From NCBI RefSeq assembly GCF_000482865.1, contig NZ_KI519516.1, positions 180,574-244,573 of the forward strand: a stretch of DNA of 64,000 bases, read 5' to 3'. Position numbers and translations under genes: made by a program. The notes beneath the pieces are model-generated. The model was not told the origin of the DNA. It was given only the letters and a program-made list of their open reading frames with translations, and searched no databases. The stretch's first letter is position 1. Each line of letters begins with the position of its first letter. Origin of the DNA: Actinokineospora inagensis DSM 44258. Its GTDB lineage: Bacteria; Actinomycetota; Actinomycetes; Mycobacteriales; Pseudonocardiaceae. This document shows positions 36,227-46,218 of the stretch, piece after piece.

Positions 36227-36466
36227 TCAGTGGTCGGTGTCGACCACGTCCACCCGGATCCCGCGACCGCCGACCCCGGCCATCACGGTCCGCAGCGCGG
36301 TCGCGGTGCGGCCGCCCCGGCCGATCACCTTGCCCAGGTCGTCGGGGTTGACGTGCACCTCGAGGGTGCGGCCGCGGCGGGTGGTGACCAGCTCGACCTG
36401 CACGTCGTCGGGGTTGTCGACGATACCGCGCACCAGGTGTTCCAGGGCGTCCGCGAGGGCACTCAC
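36227..36466 (-). CDS. khpA: KhpA, KH-domain RNA-binding protein
   Basis: 79 residues from GTG 36466, overlapping the rpsP stop by 4 bp (GTGA). A single KH domain with the GRGG loop ([20 protein letters not shown]) binds single-stranded RNA. KhpA pairs with KhpB/Jag in Gram-positives to regulate envelope and division gene mRNAs. The long frame to 37018 is shadow of rpsP and its leader. Confidence 0.94.
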   Translation of the reverse strand: MSALADALEHLVRGIVDNPDDVQVELVTTRRGRTLEVHVNPDDLGKVIGRGGRTATALRTVMAGVGGRGIRVDVVDTDH

Positions 36467-36900
36467 TCGGCCGCGGCCTCCGCCTCGGCGGGCGCGTCCT
36501 CGGCCTTGCGCGGCGCGGACCGCTTCTTCGGGGTCGTCGCGTCGGTGGAGGGCTCCTCGCCCGCCGCCTTCAGCGCGGCCTCGAACAGCTCCTGCTTGCT
36601 GGTCTTCGGCTCCTTGACCCGCAGGGTGCCCTCGGCGCCGGGCAGGCCCTTGAACTTCTGCCAGTCGCCGGTGACCTCCAGCAGGTGCTTCACCGGGTCG
36701 GTCGGCGTGGCGCCGACCCCCAGCCAGTACTGCGCCCGCTCGGAGTCGACCTCGATGAGGCTCGGCTCCTCCTTGGGGGCGTACCGGCCGATCGTCTCGA
36801 TCGCCTTGCCGTCGCGGCGGGTGCGCGCGTCGGCGACGACGATGCGGTAGTACGGCGCGCGGATCTTTCCGAGGCGCTGCAGCTTGATCTTGACAGCCAC
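36463..36900 (-). CDS. rpsP: 30S ribosomal protein S16
   Basis: 145 residues from GTG 36900. The conserved part is [20 protein letters not shown] and [17 protein letters not shown]. The last 60 residues are an Ala/Glu/Lys-rich tail, longer than the roughly 85-residue E. coli protein and usual in actinobacteria. First gene of rpsP-khpA-rimM-trmD. The 172-bp gap upstream should hold the promoter. Confidence 0.96.
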   Translation of the reverse strand: MAVKIKLQRLGKIRAPYYRIVVADARTRRDGKAIETIGRYAPKEEPSLIEVDSERAQYWLGVGATPTDPVKHLLEVTGDWQKFKGLPGAEGTLRVKEPKTSKQELFEAALKAAGEEPSTDATTPKKRSAPRKAEDAPAEAEAAAE

Positions 36901-37072
36901 GGGTAGGGGTACTCCTCAAAGCTCTCGAAGTGCGGTGTCGGGCGCGACGGCCCCGAGTGGGGTCGGGGATCTCGCCCGAAGTTCTGGGTGTCACGGCACG
37001 GTGAGAGGGTCCGGCCACGACGGACAGCCGCCAATTCTGCCAGATGGGTCCCCGGGGGAGAACTCGCGGGGG

Positions 37073-37822
37073 TCAGCCCGCGAACGGGACCAGTTCGACG
37101 CCCGCTCGTTCGAGCCCGGCTCGGACGGCCCGTGCGTGGTCCACGGCGCCCGGGGTGTCGCCGTGCAGGCAGAGCGACCGGGCAGCCATGGCGAGCACGG
37201 TGCCATCGATCGCGACAATCTCACCCGATTCGGCGAGTCGGACAGCGCGGTCGACGACGGCGGCGGTGTCGGTGATCAGCGCCCCTTCTTGCCCACGCGG
37301 GACGAGGGTCCCCTCGGGCGTGTAGCCCCGATCAGCGAAGGCCTCCTCAACGCCGACCGAGCCTGCGGCAGTCAAGAGGCGTGAACCGGGTAGGCCGAGG
37401 ATGGGGAGGTCACCGAACGCCTTGACCCCGTCGACCACGGCTTGGGCTTGGGCGTCGTGGTGCACGGTGGCGTTGTAGAGCGCGCCGTGCGGTTTGACGT
37501 AAGAGACGCTGGTTCCCGCCGCTCGCGCGAACGCTTCCAGCGCCCCGATTTGGTAGAGCACCTCATCGGCGAGGCGGGCGGGTTCGACGTCGATGAAGCG
37601 GCGGCCGAAGCCCGCGAGGTCCCGGTAGGACACCTGGGCGCCCACGGCGACCCCGCGCGCGGCGGCGGAGACGCAGACGGCGCGCATGGTGGGGGCGTCA
37701 CCCGCGTGGAAACCACAGGCCACGTTGGCGGAGGTCACCACGTCGAGCAGGGCGTCGTCGTCGCCGAGGCGCCACACGCCGAAGCCCTCGCCCAGGTCGC
37801 TGTTGAGGTCGAGCGCGGTCAC
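37073..37822 (-). CDS. pxpA: 5-oxoprolinase subunit A, LamB/YcsF family
   Basis: 249 residues from GTG 37822, overlapping the CPBP gene stop by 4 bp (GTGA). The family signature DLNSDLGEGFGVWRLGDD is at the start, followed by SANVACGFHAGD and VKPHGALYN. PxpA forms an ATP-dependent 5-oxoprolinase with PxpB and PxpC, which clears pyroglutamate; pxpB and pxpC are not in the window. The longer frame to 38506 is shadow. Confidence 0.9.
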   Translation of the reverse strand: MTALDLNSDLGEGFGVWRLGDDDALLDVVTSANVACGFHAGDAPTMRAVCVSAAARGVAVGAQVSYRDLAGFGRRFIDVEPARLADEVLYQIGALEAFARAAGTSVSYVKPHGALYNATVHHDAQAQAVVDGVKAFGDLPILGLPGSRLLTAAGSVGVEEAFADRGYTPEGTLVPRGQEGALITDTAAVVDRAVRLAESGEIVAIDGTVLAMAARSLCLHGDTPGAVDHARAVRAGLERAGVELVPFAG

Positions 37823-38595
37823 GAGTGCATCACCCCGAGGCTGATCAGCAGCGAGACGAGCGCGGGCAGGAAGTTGTTCACCTGGTGCGCGACCACGCTG
37901 GCGCCGAGGCGCTCGGTGTAGAGCCGGGCCAGGCCGATCGGGATGCCGATGACCAGCAGCAACGAGGTGCGCAGCGGTTCGAGGTGGCTGACCGCGAAGA
38001 TCGCCGTGGTGAGCCCGAACACCGCCCACCTGCCCCACTTCAACCGCTCCAACGCCCCCCACAGCAGGCCGCGGTAGATGATCTCCTCGAAGACCGGTCC
38101 GACCAGCCAGACGTAGACGAACAGGATGACCGCGGCGGCCACCGGCATGGTCTGGTTGTCCACCAGCCTGCCCAGCGACGAGGTGGCGTCGTGCTCGCCG
38201 ACGATGCGGGACCAGATGGCCGCGGCGACGGTGGTGCACACCAGGCCGAGCAGGCCGAACTTCACCCCGGAGCGCAGGTCGGCGCGGTTGTAGGACAGCC
38301 GCAGGTCGACCACCGGGCCGTTGCCGCGGACCCAGGTGACCACCAGCGCCGCCAGGGTCGCGAGGGCGGTGGGCACGATGGTGCCGACGAGGATCACGGC
38401 GACGGAGTCGATCGAGTCGGGGCCGCCCAGGCCCATCAGCGCGTTGATGACCACCGCGGACAGCAGGAACACGGCGAAGACGAACAGGAACGCCCCGAAG
38501 CCCCACTTGTGGTCGCGGCCGGGCGCGGTCGGTGGGACCGGCGGGGTCACCGCCTGCTTCTCGGCGGTGGGCTCACCGGGCGGAGGTGGTGCCAT
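37819..38595 (-). CDS. CPBP-family (CAAX-protease-like) intramembrane metalloprotease
   Basis: 258 residues from ATG 38595 with GGGGGAG upstream. A Pro-rich cytosolic lead, then about seven to eight helices. The motifs are VGPVFEEIIYRGLLWG (EExxxR), FAVSHLEPLRT (motif 2 His) and GASVVAHQVNNFLP (motif 3 His/Asn). Family members process prenylated proteins, bacteriocins or anti-sigma factors; the substrate is unknown. Coupled to pxpA, which is odd since pyroglutamate and membrane proteolysis have no evident link. Confidence 0.85.
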   Translation of the reverse strand: MAPPPPGEPTAEKQAVTPPVPPTAPGRDHKWGFGAFLFVFAVFLLSAVVINALMGLGGPDSIDSVAVILVGTIVPTALATLAALVVTWVRGNGPVVDLRLSYNRADLRSGVKFGLLGLVCTTVAAAIWSRIVGEHDATSSLGRLVDNQTMPVAAAVILFVYVWLVGPVFEEIIYRGLLWGALERLKWGRWAVFGLTTAIFAVSHLEPLRTSLLLVIGIPIGLARLYTERLGASVVAHQVNNFLPALVSLLISLGVMHS

Positions 38596-38674
38596 GGCGT
38601 GCTCCCCCACAGTCCATCCGAGTGTCCGTCCGATTCGGTTCCAACTGGTCGCGCTGCGCCGCACCCGGGCTGGA

Positions 38675-39748
38675 TCACCCGACGATCCGCCCTCTCAGGA
38701 TGATCCGCCTGGGGGCGCGCAGCACGGTGAGATCCTTGCGCGGGTCGTCGTCGAACGCGAGCAGGTCGGCGGCGGACCCCTCTTCCAGGCCCGACCAGCC
38801 GAGCCAGCCGCGCGCGGCCCAGGAGCCCGCGCCGAGGGCTTCCTCGGCGGGCATGCCAGCCCGGTGCAGGGCGGTGATCTCGTCGACGATCCGGCCGTGC
38901 GCGATGCCGCCGCCCGCGTCGGTGCCCGCGTAGACCGGCACCCCGGCCTCGACGGCGGCCGAGACCATGGCGCCCGCGCGGGCGTGCAGGTCGGCCATGT
39001 GCGCGGCGTAAGCGGGGTACTTGGTGGCCTTGGCGGCGATGTCCGGGAAGTTCTCGATGTTGATCAGGGTGGGCACCAGGGCGGTGCCGCGCCTGGCCAT
39101 CTCGGCGATGACCCCGTCGGTGAGCCCGGTGCCGTGCTCGACGCAGTCGATCCCGGCGTTGACCAGGCCGGGCAGCGCGTCCTCGCCGAACACGTGCGCG
39201 GTGACCCTGGCGCCCGCGTCGTGCGCGACCTTGATCGCCTCGGCGAGCACGTCGTCGGACCACAGCGGCGCGAGGTCGCCCCGGTCGCGGTCGATCCAGT
39301 CGCCGACGAGCTTGACCCAGCCGTCGCCGTAAGCGGCCTGTTCGGCTACCGCGGCCGGTAGCTGTTCCGGGTCGCCGACATCGATGCCCAGGTGCGGGAG
39401 GTAGCGCTTGGGGCGGGCGATGTGCCTACCGGCGCGGACGATCCTGGGTAGATCCAGCCGCTCTTGCAGCGGCCGGGTGTCTATGGGGGCGCCGCAGTCG
39501 CGCAGCAGCAGCGTGCCCGCGTCGCGGTCGGTCTCAGCCTGCGCCGCGGCGGTCTCCAGGTCCACCGGGCCCTCCGGCCCGATGCCCACGTGGCAGTGCG
39601 CGTCGACGAAACCGGGGAGCAGGTAGCCGCCGTCGACGACCGTCTCCGCGTTGGGCACCGGGGTGGTGCGGATCCGACCGTTGACCACCCAGAGGTCGCG
39701 CTCGTCGTCGCCGGGCAGCACGACCCCGCGCAGGTGCAGCGCGGTCAC
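38675..39748 (-). CDS. Metal-dependent amidohydrolase
   Basis: 357 residues from GTG 39748, overlapping the ffh stop by 4 bp. Metal ligands of the amidohydrolase superfamily are visible: LLPGFVDAHCHVG (HxH), VKLVGDWIDRD (possible carbamylated Lys), AHVFGED, CVEHGTGL, and the final Asp in PVYAGTDAGGGI. I recall an amidohydrolase (Rv2915c) next to ffh in M. tuberculosis, so the pairing is old. The substrate is unknown. The enzyme sits in the cytosol with no signal peptide. Confidence 0.88.
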   Translation of the reverse strand: MTALHLRGVVLPGDDERDLWVVNGRIRTTPVPNAETVVDGGYLLPGFVDAHCHVGIGPEGPVDLETAAAQAETDRDAGTLLLRDCGAPIDTRPLQERLDLPRIVRAGRHIARPKRYLPHLGIDVGDPEQLPAAVAEQAAYGDGWVKLVGDWIDRDRGDLAPLWSDDVLAEAIKVAHDAGARVTAHVFGEDALPGLVNAGIDCVEHGTGLTDGVIAEMARRGTALVPTLINIENFPDIAAKATKYPAYAAHMADLHARAGAMVSAAVEAGVPVYAGTDAGGGIAHGRIVDEITALHRAGMPAEEALGAGSWAARGWLGWSGLEEGSAADLLAFDDDPRKDLTVLRAPRRIILRGRIVG

Positions 39749-41286
39749 GGCTTCTTGGGGAACCGCAGCTTGGACGGGTCGAACCCGGGCGGCAGCGTGT
39801 CCAGCCCGGCCAGGCCCGGCGGGATCTCGTTGAGGCCGGGCGGCATGCCGGACAGGTCGGGGAACCCGCCGGGGAGACCACCGGGCAGTCCGCCGCGCAC
39901 CCGCGGCGGCGTCGGGCCGCGGCCCTTGCCCTTCTTCCCCTTCTTGCCCTTCTGCTTGCGCTGGTTGGCCCGGCCACCCATGCCGAACCGGCCCGCCATC
40001 TGCTGCATGACCTTCTTGGCCTCGAAGAACCGGTTGACCAGGTCGTTGACGTCGCGGACCTGGACACCGGAGCCGTTGGCGATGCGCAGCCTGCGGGAGG
40101 CGTTGATGATCTTGGGGTCCTGCCGCTCGGCCGGGGTCATGCCGCGGATGATCGCCTGCAGCCGGTCGATGTGCTTCTCGTCGACCTGGGCCAGCGCGTC
40201 CTTCATCTGCCCGGCGCCGGGCAGCATGCCGAGCAGGTTGGCGATCGGGCCCATCTTGCGGACCGCGAGCATCTGCTCCAGGAAGTCCTCCAGGGTCAGC
40301 TCGCCGGAGCCGATCTTGGCGGCCGCCTTCTCCGCCTGCTCGTGGTCGAAGTGCTGCTCGGCCTGCTCGATCAGGGTGAGCACGTCGCCCATGCCGAGGA
40401 TCCGGGACGCCATCCGGTCCGGGTGGAACGCGTCGAAGTCCTCGAGCTTCTCGCCGTTGGAGGCGAACATGATCGGCGCGCCGGTGACCTCGCGGACCGA
40501 CAGCGCGGCGCCACCACGGGCGTCGCCGTCGAGCTTGGTGAGCACGACACCGGTGAACCCGACGCCGTCGCGGAACGCCTCGGCGGTGGACACCGCGTCC
40601 TGGCCGATCATGGCGTCGACCACGAAGAGGACCTCGTCGGCGGACACCGCGGCCTTGATGTCGGCCGCCTGCCGCATCAACTCCTCGTCGACACCGAGCC
40701 GACCGGCCGTGTCGACCACCACGATGTCGTGCTGGCTGCGCTTGGCCTCCTCGATGCCGCGGCGGGCCACCGAGACCGGGTCGCCGACCCCGTTGCCCGG
40801 CTCCGGCGCGAACACCGAGACCCCGGCCCGCTCGCCGACCACCTGCAACTGGGTGACCGCGTTCGGGCGCTGCAGGTCGCAGGCCACCAGCAGCGGGGTG
40901 TGGCCCTGGCCCTTGAGGTAGCGGGCCAACTTGCCCGCCAGGGTGGTCTTACCGGCACCCTGCAGGCCCGCCAGCATGATCACCGTGGGTGGGGTCTTGG
41001 CCAGGTTCAGCCGCCGGGTCTCGCCGCCGAGGATGGCGACCAGTTCCTCGTTGACGATCTTGACGACCTGCTGCGCCGGGTTGAGCGCCGCGGACACCTC
41101 GGCACCCTTGGCGCGCTCCTTGACCCTGGCGATGAAGCCGCGCACAACGGTCAGCGCGACGTCGGCCTCCAGCAGCGCGATGCGGATCTCGCGCGCGGTG
41201 GTGTCGATGTCGGTCTCGCTCAGCCGCCCCTTGCCCCGCAGGTTCTGCAGGACCGCGGTGAGCCGGTCGGAGAGGGTGTCGAACAC
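39745..41286 (-). CDS. ffh: Signal recognition particle protein Ffh
   Basis: 513 residues from GTG 41286. N domain (VFDTLSDRLTAVLQNLRGKG), G domain with GLQGAGKTTLAGKLA, DTAGRLG and TKLDGDARGGAAL, then the M domain with FLEQMLAVRKMGP, INASRRLRIANGSG and FFEAKKVMQQM. The C-terminal 60 residues are a Lys-rich patch (RKQKGKKGKKGKG) followed by a Gly/Pro/Leu tail. It targets ribosomes to the membrane with 4.5S RNA and FtsY, whose gene is 13 kb away. The longer frame to 41421 lacks similarity. Confidence 0.96.
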   Translation of the reverse strand: MFDTLSDRLTAVLQNLRGKGRLSETDIDTTAREIRIALLEADVALTVVRGFIARVKERAKGAEVSAALNPAQQVVKIVNEELVAILGGETRRLNLAKTPPTVIMLAGLQGAGKTTLAGKLARYLKGQGHTPLLVACDLQRPNAVTQLQVVGERAGVSVFAPEPGNGVGDPVSVARRGIEEAKRSQHDIVVVDTAGRLGVDEELMRQAADIKAAVSADEVLFVVDAMIGQDAVSTAEAFRDGVGFTGVVLTKLDGDARGGAALSVREVTGAPIMFASNGEKLEDFDAFHPDRMASRILGMGDVLTLIEQAEQHFDHEQAEKAAAKIGSGELTLEDFLEQMLAVRKMGPIANLLGMLPGAGQMKDALAQVDEKHIDRLQAIIRGMTPAERQDPKIINASRRLRIANGSGVQVRDVNDLVNRFFEAKKVMQQMAGRFGMGGRANQRKQKGKKGKKGKGRGPTPPRVRGGLPGGLPGGFPDLSGMPPGLNEIPPGLAGLDTLPPGFDPSKLRFPKKP

Positions 41287-41397
41287 GGGTGCGGCACTCC
41301 AGCCTTGCGGATCGGGTCGGGCGGGTCGCGCGACGCGGCCCGGTGTCGAGGGTAGTCGCCGGTCGGGCCGGACCGCCCGGATGTCCGGGGACCGCCC

Positions 41398-41406
41398 TGT
41401 GGACAA
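41398..41406 (-). promoter_or_regulatory. Consensus DnaA box upstream of ffh
   Basis: TGTGGACAA on the plus strand, TTGTCCACA on the minus strand, 112 bp upstream of the ffh GTG. Confidence 0.5.
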
Positions 41407-41486
41407 CTTCGCGCGGCCCACCGCCGACCGGTGCTAACTTCCCCGGCACTGACCGAGTTTACCCATTCGCCGCAGGGGGTGTGTAG

Positions 41487-41846
41487 GTGGAATCCCTAGA
41501 CAGGACAACGAATCCGGACGTGCCCGGCCTGATCGCGGTCGCCGCCGCGCTCACGGCGCTCGCGGTGGTGCTTGGCGCGGCGGGGATCGCGGCGATGTCG
41601 GTGGTGGCCGCTGTCGGGGCGGGTGCCTGCGGTCTGCTGTGGGCGGGGCGCGGTGGAGGTCTGGCCGGGGAGGCCCGACCCCTCGGCGGACCTTCCCCGG
41701 ACCCGGGTCGCGGTCGGTGGCCCGGTTGCCCTCCCCGGCGGCCGGGGGTCCCGGTGCGACGCCCCGAAGTCTGGTGGACGGTCGGGGGCCCGCCACAGCG
41801 TGAAGGCACCCGGGTGGCACCGGGTAGGACTACTCAGTCGCGGGCG
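41487..41846 (+). CDS. Possible small membrane-protein ORF, probably frameshifted or chance
   Basis: From GTG 41487 (GGGGGTGTGTAG upstream) about 60 codons look coding: a hydrophilic start, then two hydrophobic helices (GLIAVAAALTALAVVLGAAG, MSVVAAVGAGACGLLW). After about 41650 codon quality falls, and the frame then stays open far into antisense glnD, which cannot be real. Another frame ends at a stop near 41806. Either a short gene has been broken by a frameshift or the similarity to a membrane protein is chance. End coordinate is nominal. Confidence 0.3.
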
Positions 41847-41852
41847 GCCCGG

Positions 41853-44183
41853 TCAGCGCGCGGCGGCGAGGACGGCTTGTTCGATGGTGGCGCGCCAGTC
41901 GGCGGTGGCGGCGGGGGCGGTGAAGGCGAAGGAGTCGACCGCGGAGGTGGCCAGGGTGGTGGCGCGGGCCCAGTGGACGTCGACGCCGGTGTGTTCGAGG
42001 GCGGTGGCGACGCTGTGCAGGAGGCCGATGCGGTCGGTGGCGCGGAGTTCGAGGACGACGGCGGGGCCGCCCGCCTCGTGGTCGAACCAGAGGACCCGCG
42101 GTGGCGGGGTGTCGCCAGGGTGGTGGCCGTAGTCGCGTTCCTTGGCGGCCAGTTTCTCCGCGAGCGGGAGGGAGCCGGTGACGGCGCGGGTGAACTGCTC
42201 GCGGAGGAGGGTCGGGTCGGGCATCGAGCCGAAGCGCGGGGTCACGGCGAACACGCCGACGGCGGCGCCCGCGTGGATGGCGACGGTGGCGGCGTGCACC
42301 TCCAGCGAGTTGAGGGCGAGCACCCCGGCGGCGCGGGACAGGACGCCGGGGCAGTCCGGGGCGGCCAGGGTGATGGTGGCGCCGGAGTCGGCGGGGTCGA
42401 CGAGGACGTCGGGTCTGCCGGTCGCGGCGACGGTCCCGGCGAGGGCGCGTTGGGCGTCGTCGAGCGGGACGGGCTCGGGGTAGGCGCCGCCCGCCATGGC
42501 GGTGCGGCAGTGGGCGACGAGGTCGGCGACCAGGCGGGCCTTCCAGTCGGTCCAGACGCCGGGGCCGGTGGCCAGGGAATCGGCCTCGGTGAGGGCGTGC
42601 AGCAGTTCCAGCAGCACGGGGTCGCCGTCAAGGGTGTCGACGACGCGGCGGACGGTGGCCTCGTCGTCGATGTCGCGGCGGGTCGCGGTGTGCGGCAGGA
42701 GCAGGTGGTGGCGGACCACCGCCGAGAGCACCCCGATGTCCGGTGTGGACAGTCCGATCCTGGCGCCGACCTGGGCGGCCAGCGCCGCGCCGACCACCGA
42801 GTGGTCCTGCTCGCGGCCCTTGCCGATGTCGTGCAGCAGCGCGCCGACCAGCAGCAGGTCCGGGCGGGAGACCGAGGTGACCAGGCGGGCGGCGTTGACC
42901 GTGGTCTGCACCAGGTGCCGGTCCACCGTCCACACGTGCGCGGCGTCGCGCGGCGGCAGGTCCCGCACGGCGCCCCACTCGGGGAACAACCGCGCCCACA
43001 GCCCCGTCCGGTCCAACGCCTCGACCACGTCGGCCAGCCCCTCGCCCGCGCCGAGCAGGGTGAGCAGGTCGTGCCGGATGTCGGTGGGCCAGGGGGCGCG
43101 CGGCTCCGGGGCCGCCTCGCCGAGCCGCGCCAACGAGCCGGGCGAGATGGGCTGACCGGTCCGCCCGGCCGCCGCGGCGACCCGCAGCAGCAGGCCCGCG
43201 TCCCGGCCGGGGTCCGCGTCCCGGGCCAGCGCGACCTCCGAGCCGTGCAGGACGACGCCCTCGTCGAGCGGACGCCGGTCTGGAGCGCGGCGCGGCACGC
43301 CGAAGACCTTGCGCGGTGTGGTGGACCGCAGCGCGACGTCGAGGGCGTAGGCGATCGCGCGCCCCGCCCCGGACAAGGCCCGAGCGAGGGCGAACCGGTC
43401 GGCGAGACCGAGCGCGGCGGCCACCTCGTCGCCGTCCTGCGGGCGCACCACGTCCCGCGCCCGTCCCGCGACCCGGCGCAGCTCGGTACGGGTGTCGAGC
43501 AGAAGCTCGTGCGCGGCCGCGACCTCCCCGCCGGGCCGGTCCACCAACTGCGCCGCGGCGAGGGCCCGGAGCACGGCGATGTCCCGCAACCCGCCCCGGC
43601 TGTGCTTCAGATCGGGTTCGACCCAGTGCGCGACCTCGCCCGAGCGCGCCCACCGGGCCCGCACCGACTCGGCCAGCTCGACCACGCGTTTGCGGGCCCC
43701 GGTCCGCCACTGCTCCCGCGCCGCCCCGACCAACCGGGCCGAGATCTCCGCGTCGCCTGCCAGGTGCCGACCGTCGAGCAGGCCGAGCGCGGTCCGCAGA
43801 TCACCGCTCGCGACCGCCAGCGCCTCCCCGACCGTGCGGACCGAGTGGTCCAACCCGACCCCGGAGTTCCACAGCGGGTACCAGAGCAGCTCGGCGACCG
43901 GCCCGACCCGGCTCCGGCCGTCGTGCGCCAGCACCAGGTCGAGGTCGGCGTACGGCGCCAGCTCGCGCCTGCCGAGGCCACCGACGGCGATCAGCGCCAC
44001 CCCGCCGCCACGGCCGGGGACCCCGGCGCGGGCGGCGTGCGCGGTGAGCCAGAACTCGTGCAGGTCGGCGAGCGCGTCGCGGAGGGCGCCGGGGGTGAGC
44101 CGGTGACCGGAGCCGAGCAGCCGGTCGCGCGCGCCGACCAGGTCCGCCGCGGTGCGCAGCAGACCGGGGTCCGGCTCGGTCAT
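41853..44183 (-). CDS. glnD: Bifunctional PII uridylyl/adenylyl-transferase and removing enzyme
   Basis: 776 residues from ATG 44183. The N-terminal nucleotidyltransferase has GGLGRRELAPYADLDLVL; a GlnD-linker helical region follows; the HD domain carries LLHDIGKGREQDHSVVGA and VRHHLLLP; two ACT domains (DCPGVLSRAAGVLAL, ATDRIGLLHSVATAL) sense glutamine. In actinobacteria GlnD adenylylates PII rather than uridylylating it. Third gene of amt-glnB-glnD, separated from glnB by a 134-bp gap with a 16-bp hairpin. Confidence 0.94.
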   Translation of the reverse strand: MTEPDPGLLRTAADLVGARDRLLGSGHRLTPGALRDALADLHEFWLTAHAARAGVPGRGGGVALIAVGGLGRRELAPYADLDLVLAHDGRSRVGPVAELLWYPLWNSGVGLDHSVRTVGEALAVASGDLRTALGLLDGRHLAGDAEISARLVGAAREQWRTGARKRVVELAESVRARWARSGEVAHWVEPDLKHSRGGLRDIAVLRALAAAQLVDRPGGEVAAAHELLLDTRTELRRVAGRARDVVRPQDGDEVAAALGLADRFALARALSGAGRAIAYALDVALRSTTPRKVFGVPRRAPDRRPLDEGVVLHGSEVALARDADPGRDAGLLLRVAAAAGRTGQPISPGSLARLGEAAPEPRAPWPTDIRHDLLTLLGAGEGLADVVEALDRTGLWARLFPEWGAVRDLPPRDAAHVWTVDRHLVQTTVNAARLVTSVSRPDLLLVGALLHDIGKGREQDHSVVGAALAAQVGARIGLSTPDIGVLSAVVRHHLLLPHTATRRDIDDEATVRRVVDTLDGDPVLLELLHALTEADSLATGPGVWTDWKARLVADLVAHCRTAMAGGAYPEPVPLDDAQRALAGTVAATGRPDVLVDPADSGATITLAAPDCPGVLSRAAGVLALNSLEVHAATVAIHAGAAVGVFAVTPRFGSMPDPTLLREQFTRAVTGSLPLAEKLAAKERDYGHHPGDTPPPRVLWFDHEAGGPAVVLELRATDRIGLLHSVATALEHTGVDVHWARATTLATSAVDSFAFTAPAATADWRATIEQAVLAAAR

Positions 44184-44256
44184 CCCAGGGCTCCCTGGCC
44201 ATCGGGCCACCGGCCGCGGGCGGACGGGGGCGTTCGAAGCGGACGGTGTCGGCGGG

Positions 44257-44297
44257 GACTGCCCCGGCGGCCGAGCGGCGTGGCCGCCGGGGCAGTC
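44257..44297 (-). terminator. 16-bp hairpin between glnB and glnD
   Basis: Arms 44257-44272 and 44282-44297 pair perfectly over 16 bp around a 9-nt loop. It lies 21 bp after the glnB stop, so it can end most amt-glnB transcripts and lower glnD expression relative to PII. Confidence 0.75.
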
Positions 44298-44317
44298 ACA
44301 GTGCTCTCCGCCGAGGG

Positions 44318-46047
<1,730 letters not shown>

Positions 46048-46147
46048 ACTGTCCTCCCGTGAACTTGGTTGGCGGGAAGCATCGGCGGGTGCTGTTTCAC
46101 CGGACGGCACCGGAGGTTTCCGGCCGGTGAACTCCCCGCTCACCAGT

Positions 46148-46207
46148 GTTACGGCCAGGTTTCCGGTACTGCCAGTACACGATCGACTACGGAATCGTGC
46201 CGGTAAC
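46148..46207. promoter_or_regulatory. Candidate GlnR binding sites upstream of amt
   Basis: GTTAC-6 bp-GTTTC at 46148-46163 (minus strand GAAAC-6-GTAAC) is an exact half of the GlnR box GTnAC-n6-GAAAC-n6-GTnAC-n6-GAAAC. A second GAATC-6-GTAAC at 46192-46207 matches with one change. They lie 100-160 bp upstream of the amt start. GlnR control of amt-glnB-glnD is established in mycobacteria and Streptomyces. No full four-part box is present. Confidence 0.45.
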
Positions 46208-46218
46208 GTGGCTCCGCG

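Larger units (their letters stand above)
41287..41852. other. Region between ffh and glnD
   Basis: 566 bp with no secure gene. It contains a consensus DnaA box at 41398-41406 and a plus-strand frame from 41487 described separately. There is no obvious terminator for glnD. M. tuberculosis has a larger unrelated gene here (recalled as Rv2917). Confidence 0.4.
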
